Positions 1 to 10,022 of a stretch of DNA of 64,000 nucleotides are shown here, in pieces (within the stretch, counting starts at the first letter, position 1; each line of letters opens with the position of its first letter). This DNA is from Syngnathus acus. Its lineage: Eukaryota > Chordata > Actinopteri > Syngnathiformes > Syngnathidae. Position numbers and translations under genes: made by a program. The notes beneath the pieces are model-generated. The model did no database searches, was not told where the DNA came from, and saw nothing but the letters and a program-made list of their open reading frames with translations. The stretch spans positions 3,097,164 to 3,161,163 of the forward strand of contig NC_051088.1 in NCBI RefSeq assembly GCF_901709675.1, written 5' to 3'.

Positions 1-28
1 ATGTACTATTAAACATTGCACACCGCCA

Positions 29-233
29 TTATTTTGCACCTTTGGGCCGTCCACGGCCTCTCCCAGATGGTTTGACCACTTTTGGTGTCTTGGGAGGTTT
101 TTTCTCACGCCGAGAGGGGCTTCCACGTCCAGTCACAGTGAAGTCAAAATCGTTGGGATCAGTCGTGGTGTCACCGACCTTCTGGAAGTAAGCGATGAGC
201 TCCACCTTGGACCGGAAGGCCTTTCCCTCCGAG
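29..233 (-). CDS. mecp2: mecp2 exon 4 start (second half of the MBD and AT-hook)
   Basis: The acceptor CAAAG precedes C TCG GAG, giving [21 protein letters not shown], then a conserved [19 protein letters not shown] segment and a basic linker with GRGRGRPKG. The frame closes with TAA at 31-29. In mammals this exon is the long last exon and reads on through the repression domain. Here a donor-like G|GTGCAA at 40-35 could start a lineage-specific intron; otherwise the stop is real or an assembly error. Confidence 0.88.
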
Positions 234-3200
234 CTTTGCCACAAAAGAAATGCTCATGCGTGCAATAACAGGATGAATGCGCCCCATGTTTACAGTGCTT
301 ACTTGATCAGGTAGACGTCAAACTTTCCTGCTGAGCGTCCAGACTTCCTCTGCTTAAGCTTGCGGGTCCAGCCTACAGGCAGTGAGGGGTCGCTGTATAG
401 CGGTCCGCGATCTCGGATGATGGAGCGCCGTTGCCTGGGAGAACCCGCAGACTCGCTACCAGATGCCGCTTGCGAGGGCCCCGCCACCGGGTCTGATGGC
501 TACCATTGAGACACAGACATTCAACACACTTCACAAGCATGCTTCATAATCAAAATTACACTGTTAGTTCCGCCTTCACCCACCGAGGTCTTTGACTCCA
601 CCCCTGACAGGGGCAACGGCTCCTGAGAGACTGCCACCTGTTCAACATGGCGCCGTTCCTTGCGCACCTTCTTAGTCTTACTGTGTGGTCGTACTCTCTC
701 CTCCTGGCCCTCTGGTTCCTCCTTTCTGTGTAACAGACAACATCCATGATGACATCGCAAATAAATTGTATGCCACTGAATCACTGACAAGAACTGTTTG
801 AATAATAGTTCAGTTCAAAACACTGTCATGCATATGAGACATCAGCGTAGCTCAGGAGATCTCATTTCAACCATCTTTTTGTTTTTGTGTACCAAAAGGA
901 GCAGCCTAAAAATGGCCGTTAAAGAGTAGATGAATCTACTCAAGAAGTTATACCAAATGTAAAGCCTTAAAACTAGTGTCATCAGGCTCCTCCTGAGTAA
1001 CACTATTATAAGCTTGCTGGGCAACACATGACAAACTATTATAAAGCTTCACTGGTTTCTCATGTGACAGGAAATAGACGTTTGGTTGATGTAAAGCACA
1101 ACTAATAGTTCTTGCTCCTGCATCATGACCATATGGAGAGAACTGTCCCTTGAATTCACAAGCATGAAGTTTTGAAGTCGACCTAAACACCTGAGTGTCT
1201 TACAGCTTGCGCTGATGAATGACAAGAGGTGCAGCAATAACATCACGTACAGCTGCTGACTGCCGTGCAACTTAACACAAGAGCAGCCATGCATGCTTTC
1301 GCTCTCTAAGGAGGTCAGAGCCTGCATGTTACAGGAAGTCATCTTCAACACACAGATACTTGTGTGCAGCTTTTAAATATATAATTAAAAAAAAGCTCCT
1401 CTTCCTTCTTTTATTGTGTCTTAGCTTTTTTTTTTACACAAATTAAAATAAAAAGCAAATTTTTCTGTGTCTATCATTCAATATTAGCATCAGGGTGGAC
1501 TCATGTATACTGGAACATCTGAGTTCAAAGTTGATATGTGTTCCAAACAATTTTCCAAATACTAGAAATACTTGTTCCTAGGCAAATTAGCTTAAAAACA
1601 GTAATCAGCTTTAGTTGCTCACCACCACCCCAAAAAAACACAACCACAAGAAACATTTTCCTAACAGCATAGATTTTTTAGATATTTTGAGTTTTTATTT
1701 CATCTTGAACTATAGAAGCTTGCGCAATATGGATTTTACCATGCATTGTAATTTATAGCTGTGACATATTAGAAAAAAATTACCTCATACTGAATTAATA
1801 TATTAATAATGATTCTTATTTAATTACACTTAATTCATAACTATTAGTAAATATATTATTATATTACCTACCCTTGTTAGAGTATTATGATTATTATTAC
1901 TTTGAAAATGTGCTATAGAAAAAATGAGGGCAAATTTGGAATCAGCTCAAAATACAAGTCAACTAGAAATGGGAACTTGCATCTCTGATTAGAAAAAAAT
2001 ATTTAAAGATGGCTGCTTTACTTGTTGAATTAATTGGGCTGGTGATGCTGTTGTTGATCATTTGCTCAGTACGTGCGTAAAAATTGTGTGAGTGGCTATT
2101 CTTGCTTTCATGTGTATTAACAGTGCAGACATTCAACTCCAAATGGCTAACAATAACATTTTATTCTGCTTCAGCTAATCATCATTATGAAGTTGTGCTG
2201 TAAGTAGTGCTGTCTATTTTAACGCTGTTACTACCAACAATGCATAACTGTCAAGAACTGTTAACGGAAAACGATCAAAACAAAAGAGTAAATATTGTAG
2301 TTCTTCATATGGAAACTAATTGTCATAACCTACAGCAGTGCCATCTGTCAAATGCACAAACAACCTACTTCCTGCTTCTCCACTAATGACCATCAGCCAC
2401 TTTTTCACCCACACATTGGAGCTTTCATGGAACTCTAGAACATGCAACTTTCAAGCTACTACTGCAGAGTACACATCAATCCAATCTCTTACAGTACTCT
2501 TAATTTTATTTGTGTTGCTGTTTAGTTTAATGTCAATTTTAAACAATGTCCATCTGCAGATCTGATCTTACTCTGCCATCCCCAAAAAACACACCAGGCA
2601 TTTGTCCTGCCTACTCATGTAATTTCCTGAATATAATGTTTTGTCTTCTCACCATCTTCATATTTTAACAGCACAAGGCTGTTCCTCCTTTTGGATTAAG
2701 TGTTAAGCAATTAAGCAAAACGGCACAACACTATTCCTTTGACGCTTGCTGAACTGAAGTCTAAACTGCGCTGACATCACGTGGTGGCAGTGTGAACTCT
2801 GAAGTTGTGTGTGACTAAGTGTGCGTGAGGTTGAATTCTGAATTGCATGGATTACATCAGAGGTGTTCAAATAAAGTATTTTGGTGTGACCCCTTTGAGT
2901 GACCCTAGCACCCAGGCTGGCATGAGGTGAGGATGATGATGATGAAGCTGAAGCTGAAGCAGCAGCAACAATAAACTGGTGAAAAGTGGGCAACACATGA
3001 GGTCACTTCACTGACTTTTAGCAGCGGTCACTAAAGTGACTTTTAGCAGCTTGACGTGTGCACCATAAGCTGTGATCAATATTCTGAGAAGTTTGGTGAC
3101 AACATGAAGAGCATGTGATGCTTGGCTCAGCAGCACTTGGGTGAAGGATGCTGACTGGAGGTGTGTGACGCCAAGTACAACAGTTTCATGAATGAGTGTG

Positions 3201-3643
3201 TTAATACACACTCACTACCATGAAAACACTCAGTACTGACTAGCTAGCAGCCTGCTGAACACCTGCGTGCTAATACCACCGACTGCTCGAGGCAGGAAGG
3301 CGGCAGGCGGGCATGGCATCGCCGTCCCGCGGCCCAACCTCCAGGCGTGCGGGAACGTCTGCTCGGCAGAATGGGTAAAGTGGCGCGGGAAGCAGGGTGA
3401 GCAAACGGGCAAGCCCTAATGGCAGCTGAAGTAGACACGAAGCTGGAAGTTGGTGACGTATTCCAGTTAAGCTCGCTCCGCCGAGAAAGGCCGGTGTAAA
3501 ATGAACGCACTTCGAAGTGAAATAAAAAAGACGACAAAAAGATGGCGGAGGCGGCCAAGACAGCGACTCTTTAACAGATGATGAAATGTTTTTTAAAAGG
3601 AGCTTACGTACATTGTCTCCTCCTCGCTCTCCACGGCAGCCAT
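29..3643 (-). CDS. mecp2: mecp2, methyl-CpG-binding protein 2 (3' part runs off the window)
   Basis: MeCP2 is a nuclear protein that binds methylated CpG through its MBD and recruits co-repressors. Four exons can be read on the minus strand: 3643-3612, 725-about 580, about 492 (or 499)-303, and 233 leftwards. The exon 3/4 join restores FDVYLIN then [16 protein letters not shown], the core of the MBD. The motif [19 protein letters not shown] and the run [19 protein letters not shown] are almost identical to mammalian MeCP2 as I remember it. After the MBD the frame has [17 protein letters not shown] and the AT-hook-like GRGRGRPKG. Splice phases (2, then 1 or 0, then 2) are mutually consistent. 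The transcription-repression domain is not in the window. The frame meets a TAA at 31-29 soon after the AT-hook, so either a further intron starts near 40 or the protein stops there. Identification is very secure; the start exon is less so. Confidence 0.93.
303..499 (-). CDS. mecp2: mecp2 exon 3 (first half of the MBD)
   Basis: The exon encodes a serine/alanine-rich lead and then [20 protein letters not shown], the [17 protein letters not shown] strand-loop that contacts methyl-CpG, and FDVYLI. It ends AA before GTAAGC (302-297); the next exon supplies C to make Asn. The 5' edge is either 499 or 492, depending on the acceptor. Confidence 0.92.
580..725 (-). CDS. mecp2: mecp2 exon 2 (N-terminal basic segment)
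   Basis: The acceptor TTACACAG is followed by one base and then [20 protein letters not shown] and [12 protein letters not shown]. This resembles the charged, lysine-rich N-terminal segment (EEKSEDQ...KKVKKDKKEEKEG) of mammalian MeCP2. Two donors are possible: GTGAAG after 580 (phase 1, joining an acceptor before 492) or GTGGGT after 584 (phase 0, joining an acceptor before 499). Both keep the frame, so the 3' edge is uncertain by a few bases. Mammals carry this segment and the first half of the MBD on one exon; here an extra intron of about 80-90 bp separates them. Confidence 0.75.
726..3611 (-). other. mecp2 intron 1
   Basis: This is 2.9 kb of AT-rich sequence between the candidate first exon and exon 2. 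Short A and T runs and a small GATGAT/GAAGCT simple repeat near 2933-2970 are visible. I recognised no transposon in it. The right end, about 3240-3600, is more GC-rich and could hold promoter or alternative 5' sequence for mecp2, but no specific site could be defined. Confidence 0.5.
3612..3643 (-). CDS. mecp2: mecp2 candidate first coding exon (e1-like)
   Basis: Reading minus from 3643, the ATG opens [10 protein letters not shown] and is followed by AT and GTACGT. Ending the exon there leaves phase 2, which matches the one-base lead-in of the next exon at 725. Mammalian MECP2-e1 likewise begins with alanines, then an acidic run, and ends in the same phase. A stronger-looking donor, GTAAGC, lies 4 bases further on but would leave phase 0 and break the frame. 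The next exon at 725 begins [10 protein letters not shown], in the position of human EEKSEDQ. The assignment is inferred from position, composition and phase. Confidence 0.6.
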
Positions 3644-3920
3644 TTTTATTTAAATAAATAATTTTATATTTAAAAAAAAAAAAAAAAGCCTCAGAACATC
3701 TCTGCTGCACCCCGCCCCCTCCAACTCTTTTTTCCAACCATCGTCACTTCGGCAACATCGCGAGATGTTCACGTGAATACTGAAATGTCGAGTTGAGTGG
3801 GGATCTCGCGAGATGTTGAGCCAGCGATTAGGAATAACGGCGTCATTAAAAGAAAAACCTAATAAATAATAATAGATTGTAGTTTTCAGGCAAAGTTTAA
3901 AATTTACAGTGTTTTGTGCG

Positions 3921-3988
<68 letters not shown>

Positions 3989-4054
3989 CGTGTGCGTGCG
4001 TGCGTGTGTGTGCGCGCGAGAGTGAGCGAGCGAGAAAGAGAGAGAGAGAGAGAA
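3921..4054. repeat. (TG)n microsatellite with GTGC/GA-rich tail
   Basis: About 30 uninterrupted TG units start near 3924, then GTGCGTGC variants, GCGA units and a short (GA)n run up to about 4052. Open frames across this block are artefacts of the repeat. It lies 300 bp upstream of the candidate mecp2 first exon. Confidence 0.95.
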
Positions 4055-4096
4055 TGTTATTCTAACTTTGATCCCTGTCCCCCAATTCCCAAATCC

Positions 4097-4408
4097 TTGA
4101 GATGCACTGGTTAGCACGTCCGCCTCACAGTTCAGAGGGTGCGGGTTCGATTCCACCTCCAGCCCTCCCTGTGAGGAGTTTGCATGTTCTCCCCGTGCCT
4201 GCTTAGGTTTTCTCAGGGCACTCGGTTTCCTTCCACATCCCAAAAACATGCATGATAGGCTGATTGAGCACTCCAAATTGCCCGTTGGTGTGAGTGCCAG
4301 TGCGGATGGTTGTTCGTCTGTGTGCCCTGCGATTGGCTGGCAACCAGTTCAGGGTGTCCCCCGACTACTCCCCGATGACTGCTGGCATAGGCGGTACAGA
4401 AAATGCAT
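4097..4408 (+). mobile_element. tRNA-derived SINE, family 1, copy 1
   Basis: The head has a box-A-like GGTTAGCACGTCCG and the box-B match GGTTCGATTCC. It is followed by the body seen also at 31045, 53895 and 55361 (TTTGCATGTTCTCCCC, ATTGGCTGGCAACC). The copy is diverged and ends in GCGGTACAGAAAATG. This is a common high-copy fish repeat; I do not assign a family name. Confidence 0.85.
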
Positions 4409-4468
4409 GTGTGAATGTGTATGTGTGTGCGTGTGTGTGTATGTACGTATGTATGAATGTATATATAC

Positions 4469-4848
4469 ATTCCTCAAAAAAATTAAAGGAACAGTTTTTT
4501 ATCAGGGTATGGCATGAATACAATTAGACTTTTCTGATAAGGTTTTGGTCAGGTACGTGGCAGAGGGGGTTGTTAATCAGTTTCAGCTGCATTGGTGTTG
4601 ATGGAATTAACAACAGGTGCACTAGAGGGGAAACAACGAGATGGTCCCCAAAACAGGACTGCTTTTGCAGGTGGAGGCCATTTCAAGTTTTAACAGTTTT
4701 TCCACAAGTGTTGGCTTTAGCTAGAGTCATTATCATGACTGGGAGCATGAGGCGATTTCTTAACCCTCCTGAAGTTGCGCAGATTGTCCAACTCCTCCAG
4801 GATGGCGCCTCCAGGACAATCTCCAGAGCATGGAGGAGATTCCTTGGC
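4469..4848 (+). mobile_element. Truncated Tc1/IS630-like transposon (helix-turn-helix end only)
   Basis: The segment opens with CATTCCTCAAAAAAATTAAA next to a TA run and carries an ATG at 4748. The frame reads MRRFLNPPEVAQIVQLLQDG then SRTISRAWRRF. This is the N-terminal helix-turn-helix region typical of IS630/Tc1-like transposases, with an internal deletion between the two helices. The DDE domain and right end are missing; L2 sequence follows directly. Confidence 0.65.
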
Positions 4849-7290
4849 ATGGCATGACAGCCTCCTGAAATATAAAGATGCGCTTATCTTAGCAAAAACT
4901 CGTTATTTTTCGCAAGTCATTAATCTCAATAAAAACAATCCTAAATACCTATTTGATACAGTGGCAAAGCTAACATTACGTCAGCCGACCCCCGATAGCT
5001 CCTTCCACTCAGCTGACGAGTTCATGAGATTTTTTGCTCGAAAGATTGAATCCATTAGGGATGAGATCAAGAATACCATTCCAATCGCTCAGTCGAGACC
5101 GCCGATTACCGGCGCTGATGATCATGCAATAACACTCTCAAATTTTAAAAGCATGTCCCTTGAAAGGCTTACACAATTGGTTACTGCGGCTAAACAAACA
5201 ACATGTTTACTCGACCCGCTTCCAGCCAAACTACTGAAAGAATTATTTCAAATTTAGGTCCGTCTTAAATATAATCAATCTGTCTGTCTCCTCTGGGATA
5301 GTGCCAACAGCCTTTAAAACCGCTATCATTAAACCGTTACTTAAGCGACCAAATCTTGACCCGGACTGTCTCAGTAATTATAGGCCAGTTTCAAACCTCA
5401 TTCATAGCAAAACTTCTTGAAAAAGTAGTAGCGCAGCAGCTTATTGATTACATGGTCGCCAATAATCGATATGAATCTTTTCAGTCTGGTTTTAGAGCTA
5501 ATCATTCCACTGAGACAGCACTTGCTAAAGTGACTAATGATCTCTTCAATCTTCATAGCTATGGATTCAAACACTTCATCGGTATTATTACTACTCGATC
5601 TTAGTGCTGCCTTCGACACTGTAGACTTCGATATTTTATTAGAGCGTCTTAAAAGTTGTGTTGGTATTTCAGGGTCAGCACTAGGCTGGTTCTATTCCTA
5701 TCTATCTGTCAGACAGGATGCACCGAGTGGTCCATGGCAATACGTCCTCTGAGCTCTATAATGTTACGTGTGGTGTCCCACAGCGATCGGTCCTCGGACC
5801 AATTCTATTTAATATTTATATGATTCCGCTTGGGGACATAATACGTAAATATAATATTAGTTTTCGATGTTATGCGGATGACACCCAATTATATATGCCG
5901 TTATCGATGACAGATCCGCGGGACTGTTGTAATCTTGAGGCGTACCTTGCGGAGATCAAGCAATGGATGTCTCTCAACTTCCTTCGTCTTAACCCAGATA
6001 AAACTGAGATGTTGATACCGTCTTTTTCCGTGCATAATGCGCAAAATTTAATTAATTTATTGTCTTAAAATCTGGGGTGCGCATTATGCATGGGTACAAC
6101 AATTTTTGAAGAAAATCTCCCTCAAAATAAAACTTGAAATCACACCTTTCTTCTTGTTTGTTGTCAATCGCGCATCACATTCAGCCATCCTGCCCAACAC
6201 ACTTAGTCAGTAAAATTCATAATTGACGACACATCGTTTGATGCGATGGTGCAATCCTTGATGGTGTGTTATTGTCAAATATTGTTTGTTTTTTAATCTC
6301 CATCGCAGACCGGATATCATATGGAGGCCGCCATTACAGTACTAGTTTAAAAATCGACACCTAGATGGCGCTAGATATTCAAACTCGGTGGCGGAAATTC
6401 TGATCCGATGCACAGAACGGAGGTTTACAGGAAATATTTTATTTCACAACACTTTGCCTTGTTCCTTTCTTCTCTGCTGTTCACTTCAAACACGCTCCAT
6501 ACGAACACAATGCTCTCGTATCAGACGCTTGCTCGATCACCTGCTCGTTTGCTGTCACAATGTACCCTACACAAATCCGGAACATTTCTTCGCTATCGAG
6601 TTTGCTACCGCATGCGCAGTGATACTGACCGGCAGAATAACATCCGGTTGTTCCCAAAGATGATCTTTTTTCTGAAATAATTTTACGTTTACGGACTTAA
6701 GTAAGAGTCAAAATTCGGGTGCGTATTATACATGGGTACAGGCTTTTTTCCAGCATCGACATGCCATTTTTAGGGTGCGTATTATGCACGGGGGCGCATT
6801 ATGCACGGAAAAAGATGGTAATTGGTCCAACTCGTTATCAACACTTATTTAAGGAAACCACTATAACTATAGATAACCGTACTATCACTCAGAGCGATAC
6901 TGTAACTAATCTCGGGGTAATATTTGACCAAACGCTCTCCTTTCAAAAGCACATTAAGAATATAACCAGAATTGCGTTTTTTCACCTTCGTAATATTGCT
7001 ATGATTCGTCCGATCCTCTCGACCGGTGATGCGGAAACTATTATACATGCGTTCATCACGTCGCGCCTGGACTACAGTAATGCATTATTCTCTGGTCTTC
7101 CTAAGTCCAGCATCAAAAGGCTACAGTTAGTACAAAATGCTGCTGCAAGGCTGCTCTCACGGACAAGAAAATTTGATCAAAGTACCCCAATATTAGCCAA
7201 CTTACATTGGCTCCCGGTCCATTTAAGATGTGACTTCAAGGTTCTTCTATTAACCTCAATAAGCGTAATGCCATAATCAGCAATATTAAA
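4849..7290 (+). mobile_element. L2-type LINE, 5' truncated, interrupted by a MITE
   Basis: Broken frames on the plus strand encode the linker before the RT (4860-5257, ending in DPLPAKLLKEL), then RT motifs: FQSGFRANHSTETAL (about 5480), [12 protein letters not shown] (about 5600), GVPQRSVLGPILFNIYM (about 5775) and CYADDTQLYMPL (about 5870). The frame is cut at 6017 by a TA-flanked element and resumes at 6819 with VTNLGVIFDQTLSF and HAFITSRLDYSNALF. Several frameshifts make it inactive. The motif set and order fit the L2/Maui group of vertebrate LINEs; clade placement is from memory. Confidence 0.85.
6018..6818. mobile_element. MITE family A, copy 1 (TA-flanked, inserted in the L2 LINE)
   Basis: The termini are inverted repeats: CCGTCTTTTTCCGTGCATAA at 6018 and its near reverse complement ending AAAAAGATGG at 6818, with TA on both sides (6016-6017, 6819-6820). 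Removing one TA plus the element rejoins the L2 frame across an intact codon series, which confirms the boundaries. The element is about 800 bp with no transposase. A second copy is at 32626-33573. TA targeting suggests mobilisation by a Tc1/mariner-type transposase. Confidence 0.85.
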
Positions 7291-7417
7291 ATAATAAAAG
7301 GCTTGCAATATTTCAGTTGATTTGTAATTAATCCAGAATGTATGACATTTTTGTTTTTTTAATTGTATTTCAGAAAATAAAGAACTTTATCACAATATTC
7401 AATTTTTTTGAGACAGT

Positions 7418-7418
7418 C

Positions 7419-7491
<73 letters not shown>

Positions 7492-7592
7492 CACATTATT
7501 CAACAGTGCACATTATTTTTTAAAGTCTACAGTTTCATGTTTTTATATATAGATATATATACATCTATTTGGCGTATATATGTATATCCAGA

Positions 7593-7630
<38 letters not shown>
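7418..7630. repeat. (TA)n microsatellites left of the Tc1 element
   Basis: An almost pure TA run lies at about 7420-7484, with a second at 7590-7630, separated by a short mixed segment. The Tc1 element starts exactly at a TA at the end of the second run. Confidence 0.95.
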
Positions 7631-9257
7631 CAGTGCCTTGCGAAAGTATTCGGCCCCCTTGAACCTTTCAACATATCGCGACATTTCAGGCTTCAAACAT
7701 AAAGATATAAAAGTTTAATTTTTTGTCAAGAATCAACAACAAGTGGGACACAATCGTGAAGTGGAACAAAATTTATTGGATAATTTAAACTTTTTTAACA
7801 AATAAAAAACTGAAAAGTGGGGCGTGCAATATTATTCGGCCCCCTTGCGCTAATACTTTGTAGCGCCACCTTTTGCTGCAATTACAGCTGCAAGTCGCTT
7901 GGGGTATGTCTCTATCAGTTTTGCACATGGAGAGACTGGAATTCTTGCCCATTCTTCCTTGCAAAACAGCTCGAGCTCAGTGAGGTTGGATGGAGAGCGT
8001 TTGTGAACAGCAGTCTTCAGCTCTTTCCACAGATTCTCGATTGGATTCAGGTCTGGACTTTGACTTGGCCATTCTAACACCTGGATACGTCTATTTGTGA
8101 ACCATTCCATTGTAGATTTGGCTTTATGTTTTGGATCATTGTCCTGTTGGAATATAAATCTCCGTCCCAGTCTCAGGTCTTTTGCAGACTCCAACAGGTT
8201 TTCTTCCAGAATGGTCCTGTATTTGGCTCCATCCATCTTCCCATCAATTTTAGCCATCTTCCCTGTCCCTGCTGAAGAAAAGTAGGCCCAAACCATGATG
8301 CTGCCACCACCATGTTTGACAGTGGGGATGGTGTGTTCAGGGTGATGAGCTGTGTTGCTTTTACGCCAAACATATCGTTTTGCATTGTGGCCAAAAAGTT
8401 CGATTTTGGTTTCATCTGACCAGAGCACCTTCTTCCACATGTTTGGTGTGTCTCCCAGGTGGCTTGTGGGAAACTTTAAACGAGACTTTTTATGGATATC
8501 TTTGAGAAATGGCTTTCTTCTTGCCACTCTTCCATAAAGGCCAGATTTGTGCAGTGCACGACTGATTGTTGTCCTATGGACAGACTCTCCCACCTCAGCT
8601 GTAGTTATCTGCAGTTCATCCAGAGTGATCATGGGCCTCTTGGCTGCATCTCTGATCAGTCTTCTCCTTGTTTGAGATGAAAGTTTGGAGGGACGGCCGG
8701 GTCTTGGTAGATTTGCAGTGGTCTGATACTGCTTCCATTTCAATATAATTGCTTGCACAGTGCTCCTTGAGATGTTTAAAGCTTGGGAAATTTTTTTGTA
8801 TCCACATCCGGCTTTAAACTTCTCCACAACAGTATCTCGGACCTGCCTGGTGTGTTCCTTTGTCTTCATGGTTTTCTCTGCGCTTTAAACAGAACCCTGA
8901 GACTATCAAAGAGCAGGTGCATTTATACGGAGACTTGATTACACACAGGTCCATTCTATTTATCATCATCAGTCATTTAGGACAACATTGGATCATTCAA
9001 AGATCCTCACTGAACTTCTGGAGTGAGTTTGCTGCACTGAAAGTAAAGGGGCCGAATAATATTGCACGCCCCACTTTTCAGTTTTTTATTTGTTAAAAAA
9101 GTTTAAATTATCCAATAAATTTCGTTCCACTTCACGATTGTGTCCCACTTGTTGATTCTTGACAAAAAATTTAAATTTTATATCTTTATGTTTGAAGCCT
9201 GAAATGTGGCGAAATGTTGAAAGGTTCAAGGGGGCCGAATACTTTCGCAAGGCACTG
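7631..9257 (-). mobile_element. Tc1-like DNA transposon, apparently complete
   Basis: Inverted repeats of roughly 215 bp run inward from 7631 (CAGTGCCTTGCGAAAGTATT) and 9257, each bounded by TA. In the left repeat the 14-mer TATTCGGCCCCCTT occurs twice, at 7647-7660 and 7833-7846. This gives the IR/DR layout (two transposase sites per end) known from Sleeping Beauty-type elements. One uninterrupted transposase gene lies inside on the minus strand. Length, ends, target duplication and frame all look whole, so the copy may be young and possibly autonomous. Confidence 0.95.
7850..8869 (-). CDS. Tc1-like transposase, intact 339-codon frame
   Basis: It is a cut-and-paste DDE transposase. Residues 1-60 form the first helix-turn-helix (VRDTVVEKFKAGCGYKKISQ) and about 60-110 the second, with a GRPSK-type basic link. 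The catalytic acidic residues sit in LWSDETKIELFG (first Asp), FQQDNDPKHKAK (second Asp) and SPDLNPIENLWKELK (Glu, 34 residues on), i.e. DD34E. The start is ATG at 8869, just inside the right inverted repeat, and the frame ends GGATKY at 7850. The length equals that of typical Tc1 proteins (about 340), and no frameshift or stop was seen. Confidence 0.95.
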   Translation of the reverse strand: MKTKEHTRQVRDTVVEKFKAGCGYKKISQALNISRSTVQAIILKWKQYQTTANLPRPGRPSKLSSQTRRRLIRDAAKRPMITLDELQITTAEVGESVHRTTISRALHKSGLYGRVARRKPFLKDIHKKSRLKFPTSHLGDTPNMWKKVLWSDETKIELFGHNAKRYVWRKSNTAHHPEHTIPTVKHGGGSIMVWAYFSSAGTGKMAKIDGKMDGAKYRTILEENLLESAKDLRLGRRFIFQQDNDPKHKAKSTMEWFTNRRIQVLEWPSQSPDLNPIENLWKELKTAVHKRSPSNLTELELFCKEEWARIPVSPCAKLIETYPKRLAAVIAAKGGATKY

Positions 9258-9269
9258 TATATATCTTGA

Positions 9270-9313
<44 letters not shown>

Positions 9314-9338
9314 ATATATATATATATGTGTATATATA

Positions 9339-9437
<99 letters not shown>

Positions 9438-9446
9438 GTATATACC
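9258..9446. repeat. (TA)n / TATG microsatellite right of the Tc1 element
   Basis: Long TA runs with TGTG interruptions. With the left-hand run they show that the transposon landed in a TA-rich array. Confidence 0.95.
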
Positions 9447-9751
9447 TACCAGCCCAGTGGCCTAGTGGTACAGTGTCCGCCCTGAGACTGGAAGGTTGTG
9501 GGTTCAAACCCTGGCCGGGTCATACCAAAGACTATAGAAATGGGACCCATTGCCTCCCTGCTTAACACTCAGCATTAAGGGTTGGAATTGGGGGGTTAGA
9601 TCACCAAATGATTCCCGAGCGCGGCACCGCTGGTGCTCACTGCTCCCCTCTACCCCAGGGGATGGATCAAAATCACACAGGGATGGGTTAAAGGCAGAGG
9701 ACAAATTTCACCACACCCAGATGTGTGTGTGATGATCATTGGGACTTTAAC

Positions 9752-9752
<1 letters not shown>
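9447..9752 (+). mobile_element. tRNA-derived SINE, family 2, copy 1
   Basis: The head has box A TGGCCTAGTGGTACAG and box B GGTTCAAACCC, followed by a body with GGGACCCATTGCCTCCCTGC and GGGTTGGAATTGGGGGGTTA. The 3' part reads CACACCCAGATGTGTGTGTG then ATCATTGGGACTTTAACTT. A 5'-truncated second copy is at 33189-33430. The tRNA head is clear; the family resembles V-SINE-type fish elements but I do not name it. Confidence 0.8.
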
Positions 9753-9787
<35 letters not shown>

Positions 9788-9867
9788 GTATATGTATGTA
9801 TACATATATGTATATGTATGTATATATATACGTATATATATAGTATATGTATGTATACATATGTATG

Positions 9868-9911
<44 letters not shown>

Positions 9912-9965
9912 TATATACACACATATATACAGTGTATATAGTATATATATATATATAATTTATAT
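9753..9965. repeat. (CA)n and TATG/TA microsatellite block
   Basis: CA runs at about 9755-9780 and 9890-9910 flank TATG/TA repeats. It follows the SINE tail directly. Predicted peptides here are repeat translations. Confidence 0.95.
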
Positions 9966-10022
9966 TATACACCTATATTTAATATATAATATAATATAGT
10001 ATAAACACATTGTATTATATAA

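Noticed and set aside
4097-4180. Possible tRNA gene from box A and box B matches (also at 31,045, 9,447 and 16,386)
   Set aside because: Anticodon arms and acceptor stems do not fold properly and the sequence continues into SINE bodies.
3650-4276. 208-codon minus frame with HTHTHT repeats
   Set aside because: It runs through the TG microsatellite and has no domain.
7338-7662. Open frames rich in YIYIYI on the TA repeats (also 9086-9972)
   Set aside because: They are translations of TA/CA microsatellites in several frames on both strands; no real gene has this composition.
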